Counted from the first letter of the stretch, positions 19,806 through 31,096 are shown. The stretch: DNA of 64,000 bases from Dickeya lacustris (GCF_029635795.1 NZ_CP114280.1:3968001-4032000), one strand, 5' to 3'. Made by a program: numbers and translations. Notes: a model not told the origin generated them from the letters alone.

Positions 19806-20677
19806 TGTCTATTCTGATCGATAAAAATACTAAAGTTATTTGCCAGGGATTTACCGGCAGTCAAGGTACATTTCATTCTGAGCAAGCGCTGGCTTACGGA
19901 ACGCAGATGGTGGGTGGGGTAACGCCGGGTAAAGGCGGAAGCGAGCATCTTGGTCTGCCAGTATTCAATACTGTACGTGAAGCAGTAGAAGCAACAGGCG
20001 CAACCGCATCGGTTATCTATGTACCCGCACCATTTTGTAAAGACTCCATTCTGGAAGCGATTGATGCCGGTATCGAGCTCATCATCTGTATTACTGAAGG
20101 CATCCCTACACTTGATATGCTGACGGTGAAAATGAAGCTTGAACAAAGTGGCGTGCGCATGATTGGCCCTAACTGCCCGGGGGTTATCACCCCTGGTGAG
20201 TGCAAGATTGGTATCATGCCTGGCCACATCCATTTACCGGGCAAAGTAGGGATTGTTTCTCGCTCAGGGACACTGACCTATGAAGCGGTGAAACAAACCA
20301 CGGATACCGGCCTGGGGCAGTCCACCTGCGTCGGGATTGGCGGTGATCCGATTCCTGGCTCTAATTTCATTGATATCCTCAAGTTATTCGAGCAAGACCC
20401 ACAGACAGAAGCGATTGTGATGATCGGTGAAATCGGTGGTACCGCTGAAGAAGAAGCTGCGGCCTACATTAAAGAGCATGTTACCAAGCCAGTGGTTGGT
20501 TATATCGCAGGTGTAACCGCCCCTAAAGGCAAACGTATGGGCCATGCTGGCGCAATCATTGCCGGTGGTAAGGGGACGGCAGACGATAAATTTGCTGCAT
20601 TAGAAGCCGCTGGCGTGAAAACAGTACGTAGCCTGGCTGACATTGGCGATGCGGTCAAAGCTGTCCTGAGCCGCTAG
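19805..20677 (+). CDS. sucD: Succinyl-CoA synthetase alpha subunit SucD
   Basis: CoA-binding and phosphohistidine-carrying subunit, 290 residues (E. coli 289). The N-terminus [21 protein letters not shown] is the family start. [14 protein letters not shown] and [12 protein letters not shown] follow. The active-site His is in [14 protein letters not shown] near residue 247. Last gene of the sdh-suc operon; a terminator lies about 75 bp downstream. Confidence 0.98.
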   Translation: MSILIDKNTKVICQGFTGSQGTFHSEQALAYGTQMVGGVTPGKGGSEHLGLPVFNTVREAVEATGATASVIYVPAPFCKDSILEAIDAGIELIICITEGIPTLDMLTVKMKLEQSGVRMIGPNCPGVITPGECKIGIMPGHIHLPGKVGIVSRSGTLTYEAVKQTTDTGLGQSTCVGIGGDPIPGSNFIDILKLFEQDPQTEAIVMIGEIGGTAEEEAAAYIKEHVTKPVVGYIAGVTAPKGKRMGHAGAIIAGGKGTADDKFAALEAAGVKTVRSLADIGDAVKAVLSR

Positions 20678-20752
20678 GTCAAGCCCTTCCTGCCCGGCAG
20701 GATAGCTAAGATAAAAATGCAGTAAGCAACGTTTTCTACGTTCGACATGGTT

Positions 20753-20778
20753 GGCCACTCTTAGTAGTGGCCTTTTTT
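20753..20778 (+). terminator. Rho-independent terminator of the sdh-suc operon
   Basis: GGCCACT-CTTAGT-AGTGGCC followed directly by TTTTTT. The roughly 75-nt 3' UTR between sucD and this hairpin occupies the same place as the E. coli sRNA SdhX (RybD). Whether an sRNA is released here cannot be told from sequence. Confidence 0.9.
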
Positions 20779-21488
20779 ATTACAGCACCAGTGCGTGTTG
20801 TCTCAACATGCGATGTTTCTTGAGGCTGCCGCGATATCATGAGATGTCGTTTTAATTTATTGCAAATTTTATTGATTGCCGTCGCAAAAAATTAGTTTTC
20901 ATGAAAACAAAAATGACAAATAAAATAACAACAAAATAACAATATGCCATTTGATTAAAAAAATTAGTATTTATAGATCAATTTCTATTATTTTTAATTA
21001 AACTTAAAAATACACCATTAACGACACCTCTCACAAACCCGGTTATTACATTAAATTAACAATGACTGGTCGTGTAAAAACAAACTTCATTTTTTTTAAC
21101 ATCTCGGTGAATTATTGTCTTGGATCAAAAAAGTGGGCTGGATATCATTTAAGAAATAAGATTAAATTGGCTGTAGGTCAATTACGTCTTCGGTTTGCTG
21201 TAGTGTAAGGGTTGACGTGGAAGCAAAAAACTCAATCCATATCACGTAAAAACCTATTTATTGTAGGGATTCAGAGGCGTAATATACCGATACCCATATT
21301 TGGGTATGTTATTTGTCATTCTGTAATTTTTGGCTCACTTTCCAAATGCGCATAGCGACGTGGTAGCGCATATTAAGGCCTGTGCTAAAGCAATTGTTGT
21401 GTTTTCTTTAGGTTACTAACTGCCGGGTATTTAGTGGCTTATTTGTATAGCGAGCTAAAGACCCTCCTGCGAGGAGCAAGGAGTTAAG
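20779..21488. other. AT-rich cydA upstream region
   Basis: About 710 bp without a gene between the suc terminator and cydA. The segment 20860-21130 is markedly AT-rich with long A and T tracts. ATTAAATTAACA (21050-21061) reads on the minus strand as an ArcA-like TGTTAATTTAAT. E. coli cydA has several ArcA/Fnr-controlled promoters here, and the layout is compatible, but I could not fix a single promoter. The mngRA genes found at this spot in E. coli are absent. Confidence 0.6.
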
Positions 21489-23054
21489 ATGTTTGATGTA
21501 GTCGAACTGTCACGTTTACAGTTTGCCTTGACCGCGATGTATCACTTCCTGTTCGTACCATTAACGCTGGGGATGGCGTTTTTGTTGGCGATCATGGAAA
21601 CCGTATATGTCCTGTCCGGTAAACAAATCTATAAAGATATGACCAAGTTTTGGGGCAAGTTGTTTGCCATCAACTTTGCTCTTGGTGTGTCTACCGGTCT
21701 GACGATGGAGTTTCAGTTCGGTACTAACTGGTCATATTACTCTCACTATGTCGGTGATATCTTCGGTGCTCCACTGGCCATCGAAGGCCTGATGGCGTTC
21801 TTCCTGGAGTCTACTTTCGTCGGGTTATTCTTCTTTGGCTGGGATCGTCTGGGCAAAGTTCAGCATATGGCCGTGACATGGTTGGTGGCGTTAGGTTCTA
21901 ACCTGTCAGCTTTGTGGATTCTGGTCGCAAATGGTTGGATGCAAAACCCGGTTGCTTCGGATTTCAATTTCGAAACCATGCGCATGGAGATGGTGAGTTT
22001 CGCCGATCTGGTGCTGAACCCCGTTGCACAGGTGAAATTTGTCCACACCGTCGCTTCTGGCTACTGCACTGGCGCGATGTTCATTCTGGGCATCAGCTCA
22101 TATTACCTGCTAAAAGGGCGTGACATTGCTTTCGCTAAACGCTCTTTCGCTATCGCAGCCAGCTTTGGTATGGCGGCGGTGCTCTCTGTCATCGTACTGG
22201 GTGATGAATCCGGTTATGAGATGGGCGATGTGCAGAAAACCAAGCTCGCTGCAATTGAAGCCGAGTGGGAAACTCAGCCAGCGCCTGCGGCATTTACCCT
22301 GTTTGGCGTTCCTAATCAGGAAACGATGGAGAATAAGTACGCTATTCAGATCCCGTACATGTTGGGCCTGATAGCAACGCGTTCTACCGAGAAAACAGTA
22401 ACCGGCCTCAAAGAGCTGATGGTGCAACATGAAGTGCGCATCCGTAATGGTATGCAAGCCTATCACCTGTTGCAGCAATTGCGTTCTGGTAATACCGATC
22501 CTGCTGTGCGCGATGCGTTCAACAAAAACAAACAGGATCTGGGCTATGGTTTGCTGCTCAAGCGCTACACGCCAAACGTAGCGGATGCCAGCGAAACACA
22601 GATCAAACAAGCGGTAAAAGACTCTATTCCGCGTGTAGCGCCATTGTACTTCTCTTTCCGTATCATGGTGGCGTGCGGCGTGCTGATGCTTTTGATTATC
22701 GGCCTGTCTTTCTGGACTGTGTTGCGTAACAAGATTGGTCAAAAACGCTGGTTACACCGCGTGGCGCTGTATGGTATTCCATTGCCGTGGATTGCCGTTG
22801 AAGCTGGCTGGTTTGTTGCTGAGTATGGTCGTCAGCCTTGGGCTATCGGCGAGGTGCTACCGACAGCGGTGGCGAATTCTTCGCTGACGGCGGGGGATAT
22901 CCTGTTCTCTATGGCGCTGATCTGCGGTCTTTACACGCTGTTCCTGGTCGCTGAACTCTACCTGATGTTCAAGTATGCGCGTCTTGGCCCAAGCAGCCTG
23001 AAAACAGGTGCTTATCACTTCGAACAGCCGATCGCGGCTCAGGAAGCACGGTAA
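21489..23054 (+). CDS. cydA: Cytochrome bd-I ubiquinol oxidase subunit CydA
   Basis: Heme-bearing subunit of the high-affinity terminal oxidase that reduces O2 to water with ubiquinol in the inner membrane. It has 521 residues (E. coli 522). The start [19 protein letters not shown] includes the heme b595/d ligand His19. The periplasmic Q-loop [20 protein letters not shown] is present and of the long E. coli type. [10 protein letters not shown] contains the heme b558 ligand His. AAGGAG precedes the ATG. First gene of cydABX-ybgE. Confidence 0.98.
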   Translation: MFDVVELSRLQFALTAMYHFLFVPLTLGMAFLLAIMETVYVLSGKQIYKDMTKFWGKLFAINFALGVSTGLTMEFQFGTNWSYYSHYVGDIFGAPLAIEGLMAFFLESTFVGLFFFGWDRLGKVQHMAVTWLVALGSNLSALWILVANGWMQNPVASDFNFETMRMEMVSFADLVLNPVAQVKFVHTVASGYCTGAMFILGISSYYLLKGRDIAFAKRSFAIAASFGMAAVLSVIVLGDESGYEMGDVQKTKLAAIEAEWETQPAPAAFTLFGVPNQETMENKYAIQIPYMLGLIATRSTEKTVTGLKELMVQHEVRIRNGMQAYHLLQQLRSGNTDPAVRDAFNKNKQDLGYGLLLKRYTPNVADASETQIKQAVKDSIPRVAPLYFSFRIMVACGVLMLLIIGLSFWTVLRNKIGQKRWLHRVALYGIPLPWIAVEAGWFVAEYGRQPWAIGEVLPTAVANSSLTAGDILFSMALICGLYTLFLVAELYLMFKYARLGPSSLKTGAYHFEQPIAAQEAR

Positions 23055-23066
23055 CAGGAGTCCACT

Positions 23067-24206
23067 ATGTTTGATTATGAAGTATTGCGTTTTGTCTGGT
23101 GGCTGCTGATTGGTGTGTTGCTGATCGGTTTCGCCGTCACCGATGGTTTTGACATGGGCGTCGGGATGCTTGTACGCCTGATGGGGCGTAATGATGTTGA
23201 ACGTCGAGTGATGATTAACAGCATTGCACCACATTGGGACGGCAACCAGGTATGGCTGATTACGGCGGGTGGCGCTCTGTTTGCTGCCTGGCCGATGGTG
23301 TATGCCGCTGCGTTCTCCGGTTTTTACATTGCGATGATTCTGGTGCTGGCATCGTTGTATTTCCGTCCGGTTGGTTTTGACTACCGTTCGAAAATCGAAG
23401 ATTCACGCTGGCGCAACATGTGGGACTGGGGCATTTTTATCGGTAGTTTTGTCCCGCCAGTCGTCATTGGTGTTGCATTTGGTAATCTGTTGCAAGGGGT
23501 GCCGTTCCATGTGGATGAGTATTTGCGCCTCTATTACACCGGTAATTTCTTCCAACTGCTTAACCCGTTTGGCTTGTTGGCAGGGATTGTCAGCCTGAGT
23601 ATGATTCTTGCTCAGGGTGCAACCTATCTGATGATGCGAACCGCTGGCGAACTGCATTTTCGCGCCAAAAAAGCAGCCCAGCTGTCTTCACTGGCGCTGA
23701 CTGTCACCTTCGCATTGGCTGGGGTGTGGGTGGTATACGGTATTGATGGTTACGCAATCACATCCGTTATCAACACGGCAGGTGAATCTAACCCGTTGCA
23801 CAAAGAAGTTGTGCGTCAGGCAGGGGCATGGATGGTTAACTTTAATCATTATCCTGTGCTGTGGGCGATTCCGTCGCTGGGTGTGCTGCTGCCGTTAGTC
23901 ACGGTGATAATGGCGCGTGCAGAGAGAGGCGCAATGGCGTTTCTGTTCTCTTCTCTGAGTATCGCCTGCGTTATCCTGACGGCTGGCATTGCCATGTTCC
24001 CATTCATTATGCCTTCGGTAACGGTGCCGAACGTCAGTCTGACGATATGGGATGCCACTTCCAGTCTGTTGACGCTTCGTGTGATGACGGTGGTTGCGAT
24101 CATTTTTGTGCCCATCGTGCTGACCTACACCATTTGGTGTTACTACAAGATGTTCGGTCGCATCACTAAAGAGCATATCGAGCAGAACACTCATTCGTTG
24201 TACTAA
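23067..24206 (+). CDS. cydB: Cytochrome bd-I ubiquinol oxidase subunit CydB
   Basis: Structural partner of CydA, 379 residues exactly as in E. coli, with multiple transmembrane helices. It begins MFDYEVLRFVWWLLIG and includes GFAVTDGFDMGVGML, SIAPHWDGNQVWLITAGGALFAAWP and FNHYPVLWAIPSLG. It lies 12 bp after cydA with an AGGAG site, and is followed by cydX. Confidence 0.98.
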   Translation: MFDYEVLRFVWWLLIGVLLIGFAVTDGFDMGVGMLVRLMGRNDVERRVMINSIAPHWDGNQVWLITAGGALFAAWPMVYAAAFSGFYIAMILVLASLYFRPVGFDYRSKIEDSRWRNMWDWGIFIGSFVPPVVIGVAFGNLLQGVPFHVDEYLRLYYTGNFFQLLNPFGLLAGIVSLSMILAQGATYLMMRTAGELHFRAKKAAQLSSLALTVTFALAGVWVVYGIDGYAITSVINTAGESNPLHKEVVRQAGAWMVNFNHYPVLWAIPSLGVLLPLVTVIMARAERGAMAFLFSSLSIACVILTAGIAMFPFIMPSVTVPNVSLTIWDATSSLLTLRVMTVVAIIFVPIVLTYTIWCYYKMFGRITKEHIEQNTHSLY

Positions 24207-24222
24207 GTAAGGAGCCTGATTT

Positions 24223-24339
24223 ATGTGGTATTTTGCCTGGATATTGGGAACGCTTCTTGCTTGTTCGCTGGGCGTCATTACAGCTCTGGCGTTAGAGCAG
24301 AGCGAGGCGACCAAGGCGAATAAAGATAAACTGCAATGA
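24223..24339 (+). CDS. cydX: CydX, small subunit of cytochrome bd-I
   Basis: A 38-residue single-helix protein needed for bd oxidase stability and activity. It begins MWYFAWILGTLLACSLGVI, the family signature, and ends with a charged tail. AAGGAG (24208-24213) precedes the ATG. Its stop overlaps the ybgE start as ATGA, so the two are coupled. The sequence is too short for automatic ORF calling but unmistakable in context. Confidence 0.95.
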   Translation: MWYFAWILGTLLACSLGVITALALEQSEATKANKDKLQ

Positions 24340-24629
24340 TTGCTTTCATTGAGAGTCTCTATCGCTACATGGACAAGGGCCCGTTAAGGGCCCTTTCCCT
24401 GATCATGGCGCTACTGCTGGCAGGGTGCGTGTTTTGGGAGCCAGCGCGTTTTGCTGCCAGAACCAGCTCATTATCTATTTGGCAAGGCATGGCGCTGATT
24501 TGGGCGGTTTGCAGTGGCGTGATACACGGTATTGGGTTTCGCCCTCTGCATGTCAGATGGCGAGGTATTTTTAGCCCCTTTCCAGCCTTTGTGATCCTGG
24601 CCGCAGGATTGTATTACTACTTCTTGTAG
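24336..24629 (+). CDS. ybgE: Cyd operon protein YbgE
   Basis: A 97-residue inner-membrane protein of unknown function that is co-transcribed with cydABX in enterobacteria. Three hydrophobic helices are apparent (residues about 18-35, 48-68, 80-97). The YbgE signature GVIHGIGFRP is present. It starts within the cydX stop codon. An inverted repeat follows at 24652. Confidence 0.92.
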   Translation: MIAFIESLYRYMDKGPLRALSLIMALLLAGCVFWEPARFAARTSSLSIWQGMALIWAVCSGVIHGIGFRPLHVRWRGIFSPFPAFVILAAGLYYYFL

Positions 24630-24651
24630 AATAATCCTTCGTTCCTTTTGG

Positions 24652-24681
24652 TTATGGGTTGCACACAACCCATAATTATTT
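24652..24681 (+). terminator. Terminator-like hairpin after ybgE
   Basis: TTATGGGTTG, loop CACA, CAACCCATAA, then TTATTTA. A perfect 10-bp stem with a short T-rich tail sits between the cyd operon and ybgC; it likely ends most cyd transcripts. Confidence 0.65.
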
Positions 24682-24763
24682 ACCCTCCTGTACATAGAAC
24701 CCATTCCAAACCTTATCCCTCTTGCGTATAGTAGCGGGGTTTATCGCATTACCGGGATGTAGA

Positions 24764-25851
<1,088 letters not shown>

Positions 25852-25863
25852 TCGGGAGGTGAT

Positions 25864-26289
25864 ATGGCTCGTGCGCGTGGCGGCCGTCGGTCGCTGAAAT
25901 CCGAGATTAATATTGTCCCCCTGCTGGACGTGCTGCTGGTACTGTTGCTGATTTTTATGGCTACGGCGCCCATCATTACACAGAGCGTAGAGGTGGATTT
26001 GCCTGATGCAACGGAGTCTAAAAGCGTTGCCAGCAATGATAATCCTCCGGTGATTGTCGAAGTATCTGGTGTTGGGCAATATAGTTTGGTCGTTGATCAT
26101 AATCGTATGAATCAACTGCCGGCAGAGCAGGTCGTGGCTGAAGCGCGGTCACGTCTGACGGCAAACCCGAAAACGGTGTTTCTTATCGGAGGAGCGAAAG
26201 AGGTTCCTTATGATGAGATAATCAAGGCACTGAATTTGTTGCATCAGGCGGGTGTCAAATCCGTTGGGTTAATGACTCAACCGATTTAA
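25864..26289 (+). CDS. tolR: TolR, Tol-Pal energising subunit
   Basis: ExbD-family protein of 141 residues with one N-terminal transmembrane helix carrying the critical Asp (INIVPLLDVLLVLLLIFM, Asp about residue 23) and a periplasmic domain ending VGLMTQPI. A GGGAGGTGAT ribosome site precedes ATG 25864. It works with TolQ to drive TolA. Confidence 0.97.
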   Translation: MARARGGRRSLKSEINIVPLLDVLLVLLLIFMATAPIITQSVEVDLPDATESKSVASNDNPPVIVEVSGVGQYSLVVDHNRMNQLPAEQVVAEARSRLTANPKTVFLIGGAKEVPYDEIIKALNLLHQAGVKSVGLMTQPI

Positions 26290-26350
26290 CTGACGACCTT
26301 TAGAGGATGCATCGTCGTTTTTCTGGCAAAACTGTTTTTGGGAACCCCTT

Positions 26351-27592
26351 GTGTTAAAGGCAAACGAACGAAACGATAAGCTAAAGCGTGCCGTTACTCT
26401 CTCGGTCGTTTTGCACGTTATTTTGATTGCGTTGCTGATACTGAGTTCAATGAATCAGAAGATGGATGACGCCAGCGGTGGCGGCGGTGGTTCATCGATT
26501 GATGCCGTTATGGTTGATCCTGGTGCAGTCGTCGATCAGTATAATCGTCAGCAACAGCAACAGAGTGATGCACGCCGTGCAGAGCAGTTGCGGAAAAAAC
26601 AGGCTGAACAGCAGGCCGAAGAGCTACAGGCTAAACAAGCGGCTGAACAGCAGCGCTTAAAAGAGCTGGAAAAGGAGCGCTTGCAGGCTCAGGAAGAAGC
26701 GAAAGAGCAGGCCCAGCAACAAGCTGATGCGAAAAAGCAAGCTGAAGAGGCTGCTCAGAAGGCTAAAGAACAGCAAAAACAAGCCGAAGCAGCGGCAGCG
26801 AAAGCGAAGGCAGAAGCTGAACAGCAAGCCAAAGCAGCAGCTGAAGCGAAGAAACAGGCTGAAGAAGAAGCGAAAAAACAAGCCGTTGCTGCGGCTGCGG
26901 CAAAAAAGAAAGTGGAAGAAGAGGCGAAAGCTGCCGCCGCTGCACAGGTGAAGAAACAAGCAGAGGAAGAAGCGAAAGCGAAAGCCGCTGAAGCCAAGAA
27001 AAAGGCAGAAGAAGACGCGAAAGCAAAAGCGGCGGCTGAGGCTAAAAAACAGGCAGCTGAAGAAGCCAAAGCCGCTGCTGAGGCGGCTAAAGAAAAGGCT
27101 GCTGCCGAAGCTGCCAAGAAAGCTGAAGCTGCCGCAGCCGCCAAGAAAGCGGCTGATGATAAAAAGAAAGCCGCTGCTGCCGCTGCGAAACAGGCGGGTG
27201 AAGTTGATGATCTGCTGGGTGGGCTTGCTTCCTCGAAGAATGCGCCTAAAGGTGGTTCGAGCGGAGCCAATGGTGCCGCTGCCCCAGCTGGGGTTGGCAA
27301 TAATAAAAAGAGCGGGGCATCAGGCGTTGCTCTTGATAGTTACGGCAGCCAGGTGCGCGCAGCTATTCAGAGTAAGTTTTATGACTGGGAATCCTACAAA
27401 GGCCGTACCTGCACATTACGTATCAAATTGGCTCCCGATGGCTTGCTGATCGATGTGAAAACGGAAGGGGGAGACCCGGCGTTATGTCAGGCGGCGATTG
27501 CGGCAGCCAAGCAGGCGCGCATGCCGAAACCGCCTAGCACAGATGTCTATGACGCTTTCAAGAATGCACCGATAGACTTTAAACCACAGTAA
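26351..27592 (+). CDS. tolA: TolA, trans-envelope linker of the Tol-Pal system
   Basis: Spans the periplasm from TolQR to TolB/Pal and is also a colicin and phage import factor. 413 residues with a GTG start. Residues about 14-32 form the inner-membrane anchor. Residues 60-285 are a long Ala/Lys/Glu/Gln-rich helix built of short repeats (AAEAKKQAEEEAK type). The C-terminal domain (about 315-413) has the family sequence TCTLRIKLAPDGLL and GGDPALCQAA. Antisense open frames here are low-complexity shadows. Confidence 0.97.
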   Translation: MLKANERNDKLKRAVTLSVVLHVILIALLILSSMNQKMDDASGGGGGSSIDAVMVDPGAVVDQYNRQQQQQSDARRAEQLRKKQAEQQAEELQAKQAAEQQRLKELEKERLQAQEEAKEQAQQQADAKKQAEEAAQKAKEQQKQAEAAAAKAKAEAEQQAKAAAEAKKQAEEEAKKQAVAAAAAKKKVEEEAKAAAAAQVKKQAEEEAKAKAAEAKKKAEEDAKAKAAAEAKKQAAEEAKAAAEAAKEKAAAEAAKKAEAAAAAKKAADDKKKAAAAAAKQAGEVDDLLGGLASSKNAPKGGSSGANGAAAPAGVGNNKKSGASGVALDSYGSQVRAAIQSKFYDWESYKGRTCTLRIKLAPDGLLIDVKTEGGDPALCQAAIAAAKQARMPKPPSTDVYDAFKNAPIDFKPQ

Positions 27593-27725
27593 GCGCGATG
27601 GTCTGTCTCCATTATCTGTAACGATGAGGGATTGGCTGTTGTACACTTTGGGTTCTTGTTGATATGGGTTTGTTAAAACGCTGCCAGATTATCGTAGGCG
27701 CTGGAGCCGTGATAAGGGAGATGAA

Positions 27726-29012
27726 ATGAAGCAGGCATTAAAAATAGCATTGAGTTTTCTGATGCTGTGGACCGCTGTGTTACATGCAGAGGTTCGTATT
27801 GAAATTACCCAAGGTGTGGACTCGGCGCGACCGATTGGCGTAGTGCCATTCAAGTCTGCCGGCGGTGCAGTACCTGAAGAGATTGGCAGCATTGTTGCAG
27901 CCGATCTGCGTAATAGCGGTAAGTTTAACCCGATTGACGCAAGCCGTATGCCTCAACAGCCAGGCAGCGCAGCAGAAGTCACGCCGTCTGCCTGGACTGC
28001 ATTAGGCATTGATGCTGTGATTGTGGGTCAGGTTCAGCCTACCGCTGACGGCTATCTGGTTTCCTACCAGTTGGTCGATACCTCTGGCAGCGCGGGTAGT
28101 GTGCTGGCTCAGAATCAATTTAAAGTGACTAAACAGTGGTTGCGTTATGCGGCTCATACCGCCAGCGATGAAGTGTTTGAGAAACTGACCGGTATCAAAG
28201 GCGCTTTCCGCACCCGTATCGCTTATGTGGTGCAAACCAACGGTGGCCAGTATCCCTATGAACTGCGTGTAGCGGATTACGACGGTTACAACCAATTCGT
28301 GGTGCACCGCTCACCGGAACCGCTGATGTCACCGGTATGGTCTCCTGATGGTAGCAAGCTGGCGTATGTGACCTTTGAAAGCGGTCGTTCGGCGCTGGTT
28401 ATCCAAACATTGGCAAACAGTGATATCCGACAGGTTGCCTCTTTCCCTCGTCACAACGGTGCTCCGGCTTTCTCGCCTGATGGCAGCAAACTGGCGTTTG
28501 CGCTTTCCAAAAGCGGTAGCCTGAATTTGTATGTGATGAACCTGGGTTCTGGGCAGATTTCTCAGGTAACTGATGGGCGTAGTAATAATACCGAACCGAC
28601 ATGGTTCCCTGACAGCCAAACGCTGGCTTATACTTCTGACCAGGCTGGTCGGCCACAGATTTACAAGGTCGGCGTTAATGGTGGCGCACCGCAGCGTGTC
28701 ACCTGGGAAGGGGCACAGAATCAGGATGCTGAAGTCAGCAGCGATGGCAAATTCCTGGTGATGATCAGCTCCAACGGCGGCGCGCAACATGTCGCCAAGC
28801 AGGATCTGGTAACGGGTGGCGTTCAAGTGTTAACGGACACGTTCCTAGATGAAACGCCGAGTGTCGCGCCAAATGGCACCATGGTAATCTACAGCTCCAA
28901 ACAAGGGCTGGGTTCCGTGCTGCAACTGGTTTCGACGGATGGGCGTTTTAAAGCGCGTCTTCCGGCAACCGATGGTCAGGTGAGGTTCCCTGCCTGGTCG
29001 CCGTATATGTAA
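27726..29012 (+). CDS. tolB: TolB, periplasmic beta-propeller of the Tol-Pal system
   Basis: Periplasmic protein linking TolA and Pal. 428 residues with a Sec signal peptide cleaved after about residue 21 ([12 protein letters not shown]). The N-terminal domain includes [13 protein letters not shown] six-bladed propeller has repeated [20 protein letters not shown] and [13 protein letters not shown] blades. It is separated from tolA by 133 bp, which may hold a secondary promoter as in E. coli. Confidence 0.97.
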   Translation: MKQALKIALSFLMLWTAVLHAEVRIEITQGVDSARPIGVVPFKSAGGAVPEEIGSIVAADLRNSGKFNPIDASRMPQQPGSAAEVTPSAWTALGIDAVIVGQVQPTADGYLVSYQLVDTSGSAGSVLAQNQFKVTKQWLRYAAHTASDEVFEKLTGIKGAFRTRIAYVVQTNGGQYPYELRVADYDGYNQFVVHRSPEPLMSPVWSPDGSKLAYVTFESGRSALVIQTLANSDIRQVASFPRHNGAPAFSPDGSKLAFALSKSGSLNLYVMNLGSGQISQVTDGRSNNTEPTWFPDSQTLAYTSDQAGRPQIYKVGVNGGAPQRVTWEGAQNQDAEVSSDGKFLVMISSNGGAQHVAKQDLVTGGVQVLTDTFLDETPSVAPNGTMVIYSSKQGLGSVLQLVSTDGRFKARLPATDGQVRFPAWSPYM

Positions 29013-29050
29013 TGAAAATATGTACAATAACCTATTTAAAGGACATAGAA

Positions 29051-29560
29051 ATGCAATTTAATAAAGTGCTGAAAGGCCTGATGTTGGCTCTGCCGGTGCT
29101 GGCTGTTGCCGCATGTAGTTCCAACAAACACGCTAACAATGACCAGTCTTCTCTGAATGGCGGTGCCGGTCTGGAAAACAATGGCGGCAACATGTCTTCT
29201 GCTGAACAGGCTCGTCTGCAAATGCAGGAACTGCAACGCAACAACATCGTTTACTTTGATCTGGACAAATATGACATTCGTCCTGATTTTGCTCAGATGC
29301 TGGATGCACACGCTGCGTTCCTGCGTAGCAACCCGTCTTACAAAGTGACTGTTGAAGGTCATGCGGATGAACGCGGTACACCGGAATACAACATTGCACT
29401 GGGTGAGCGCCGTGCCAATGCTGTTCAGATGTACCTGCAGGGTAAAGGCGTGTCTGCCGATCAGATCTCTGTCGTTTCTTACGGTAAAGAGAAACCTGCT
29501 GTTCTGGGTCATGACGAAGCTGCATGGTCCAAAAACCGTCGTGCCGTTCTGGTTTACTAA
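29051..29560 (+). CDS. pal: Peptidoglycan-associated lipoprotein Pal
   Basis: Outer-membrane lipoprotein that binds peptidoglycan through an OmpA-like domain and pairs with TolB. Starting at ATG 29051 gives 169 residues with signal peptide and lipobox LAVAAC (Cys22). The OmpA domain has [30 protein letters not shown] and [10 protein letters not shown]. An in-frame ATG at 29012 overlaps the end of tolB and would spoil the signal peptide, so it is rejected. Confidence 0.97.
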   Translation: MQFNKVLKGLMLALPVLAVAACSSNKHANNDQSSLNGGAGLENNGGNMSSAEQARLQMQELQRNNIVYFDLDKYDIRPDFAQMLDAHAAFLRSNPSYKVTVEGHADERGTPEYNIALGERRANAVQMYLQGKGVSADQISVVSYGKEKPAVLGHDEAAWSKNRRAVLVY

Positions 29561-29569
29561 GAGAATTGC

Positions 29570-30373
29570 ATGAACAGTAACTTCAGACATCACTTGTTGA
29601 GTCTGTCGTTACTGGTTGGCGTAGTGGCCCCCTGGGCCGCTACTGCCCAGGCGCCAATCAGTAATGTCGGCTCTGGCTCGACAGAAGATCGAGTCACTCA
29701 ATTAGAGCGTATCTCCAACGCTCACAGCCAGCTATTAACCCAACTCCAGCAACAACTTGCCGACACTCAGCGCGATATCGATGGTTTGCGCGGCCAAATT
29801 CAGGAAAGCCAGTATCAACTGAATCAAGTGGTTGAACGCCAGAAGCAGATCTATCAGCAGATTGATAGCCTGAGCTCTCAGGGCGGTTCATCCTCATCCG
29901 CGTCATCGGCCGCAACGAGTGGAGCAGGGTCTGCATCATCAGGCCCGGGTGCAGCCAATAGTCCAAGTGCGGACGCTGCTGCTGCCCCTGCAATGACGGG
30001 AGATGCAAATACCGATTACAATGCGGCTGCATCACTGGTGCTGGAAAAAAAGCAGTATGACCAAGCGATAGTGGCGTTTCAGAACTTTGTCAAGAAGTAT
30101 CCTGACTCGACTTACCAACCGAATGCCAATTATTGGCTGGGTCAACTGTTCTACAATAAGGGTAAAAAAGACGACGCTGCTTATTACTTTGCCAACGTTG
30201 TTAAAAATTACCCAAAATCACCTAAGGCCCCGGAAGCGATGTTCAAGGTTGGCGTCGTGATGCAGGAAAAAGGCCAGACAGAGAAAGCGAAAGCTATCTA
30301 TGAACAGGTGATAAAAACCTATCCCAATACGGATGGGGCCAAACAAGCCCAGAAGCGGTTGTCGGGTTTATAG
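29570..30373 (+). CDS. cpoB: Cell division coordinator CpoB (YbgF)
   Basis: Periplasmic protein that couples Tol energy to PBP1B-LpoB during septal wall synthesis. 267 residues: signal peptide ending near residue 27 (AATAQA), an N-terminal trimerising coiled coil about 38-105 (QLERISNAHSQLLTQLQQQL), a Ser/Ala/Gly-rich linker about 106-148, and three TPR-like repeats (YDQAIVAFQNFVKKYPDS and two more). Last gene of the tol-pal cluster, 9 bp after pal. Confidence 0.96.
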   Translation: MNSNFRHHLLSLSLLVGVVAPWAATAQAPISNVGSGSTEDRVTQLERISNAHSQLLTQLQQQLADTQRDIDGLRGQIQESQYQLNQVVERQKQIYQQIDSLSSQGGSSSSASSAATSGAGSASSGPGAANSPSADAAAAPAMTGDANTDYNAAASLVLEKKQYDQAIVAFQNFVKKYPDSTYQPNANYWLGQLFYNKGKKDDAAYYFANVVKNYPKSPKAPEAMFKVGVVMQEKGQTEKAKAIYEQVIKTYPNTDGAKQAQKRLSGL

Positions 30374-30385
30374 TGGCTTTCTTGA

Positions 30386-30418
30386 CACAAAAACTGCGCA
30401 ATATGCGCGGTTTTTGTG
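30386..30418 (+). terminator. Rho-independent terminator after cpoB
   Basis: Inverted repeat ACAAAAACTGCGCA-ATA-TGCGCGGTTTTTGT with a built-in A tract and T tract. It begins 13 bp after the cpoB stop and would work on either strand. Confidence 0.88.
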
Positions 30419-30466
30419 CTTTAGCGTTCAAGGTATAAGCAGTTGATTTTTTTTTCTGAAAATAGG

Positions 30467-30494
30467 TTGCACAGAAAAATTATATTAGTAATAT
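30467..30494 (+). promoter_or_regulatory. Promoter of the tRNA-Lys triplet
   Basis: TTGCAC (30467-30472), 16-bp spacer, TAATAT (30489-30494), followed by a GC-rich discriminator-like GCCGCCG. This fits a stable-RNA promoter about 50 bp ahead of the first tRNA. Confidence 0.6.
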
Positions 30495-30544
30495 ATGCCG
30501 CCGTTGCCAAGGCAATACAACATCGCTAAAGCAATGCTTGTTTT

Positions 30545-30620
30545 GGGTCGTTAGCTCAGTCGGTAGAGCAGTTGACTTTTAATCAATTGGTCGCAGGTTC
30601 GAATCCTGCACGACCCACCA
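30545..30620 (+). tRNA. tRNA-Lys (UUU), copy 1
   Basis: 76-nt cloverleaf with encoded CCA. Acceptor GGGTCGT/ACGACCC, anticodon loop CTTTTAA giving UUU, T-loop TTCGAAT. First of three identical copies. Confidence 0.98.
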
Positions 30621-30654
30621 AAACAGCGTATTTCCGTGTAGCACACCATGCAGC

Positions 30655-30730
30655 GGGTCGTTAGCTCAGTCGGTAGAGCAGTTGACTTTTAATCAATTGG
30701 TCGCAGGTTCGAATCCTGCACGACCCACCA
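30655..30730 (+). tRNA. tRNA-Lys (UUU), copy 2
   Basis: Identical 76 nt to copy 1, after a 34-bp spacer (AAACAGCGTATTT...) closely matching the next spacer. The whole unit of about 110 bp was therefore tandemly duplicated. Confidence 0.98.
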
Positions 30731-30763
30731 AAACAACGTATTTCGTGTAACACACCATGCAGC

Positions 30764-30839
30764 GGGTCGTTAGCTCAGTCGGTAGAGCAGTTGACTTTTA
30801 ATCAATTGGTCGCAGGTTCGAATCCTGCACGACCCACCA
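30764..30839 (+). tRNA. tRNA-Lys (UUU), copy 3
   Basis: Third identical copy after a 33-bp spacer. E. coli has a larger lys/val tRNA cluster at this position; no tRNA-Val is present here. Confidence 0.98.
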
Positions 30840-31096
30840 CCGCTCAAGCGCACCACCTCTTCTTATCGATAACCAGCGCCTGTTATGCTCTCATCATCAA
30901 CGATTTCTCCATCAGCTTTTCGCCTGCGTTTTGCCGCATATCCTCTTGCTGATAGCAAGGTTGCTATATCTCTTTTCACTGTAGGCCCTTTAATCACCTC
31001 GCGACATTTGGCGTATAGTAGCAACGTATTGTTTGATTGAGGGCTGTGCCCCTTCGTATGCTGCATTATTGAAGGATTAGCCTTAAGGGAGACGTG

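Noticed and set aside
26657..27300. Several long antisense ORFs in tolA (Leu/Phe/Ser-rich)
   Set aside because: They arise from the Ala/Lys/Glu repeat composition of the real tolA frame.
30863..31066. Minus-strand 67-codon ORF after the tRNA-Lys genes
   Set aside because: No ribosome site, no family match, ends against the DUF554 promoter region.
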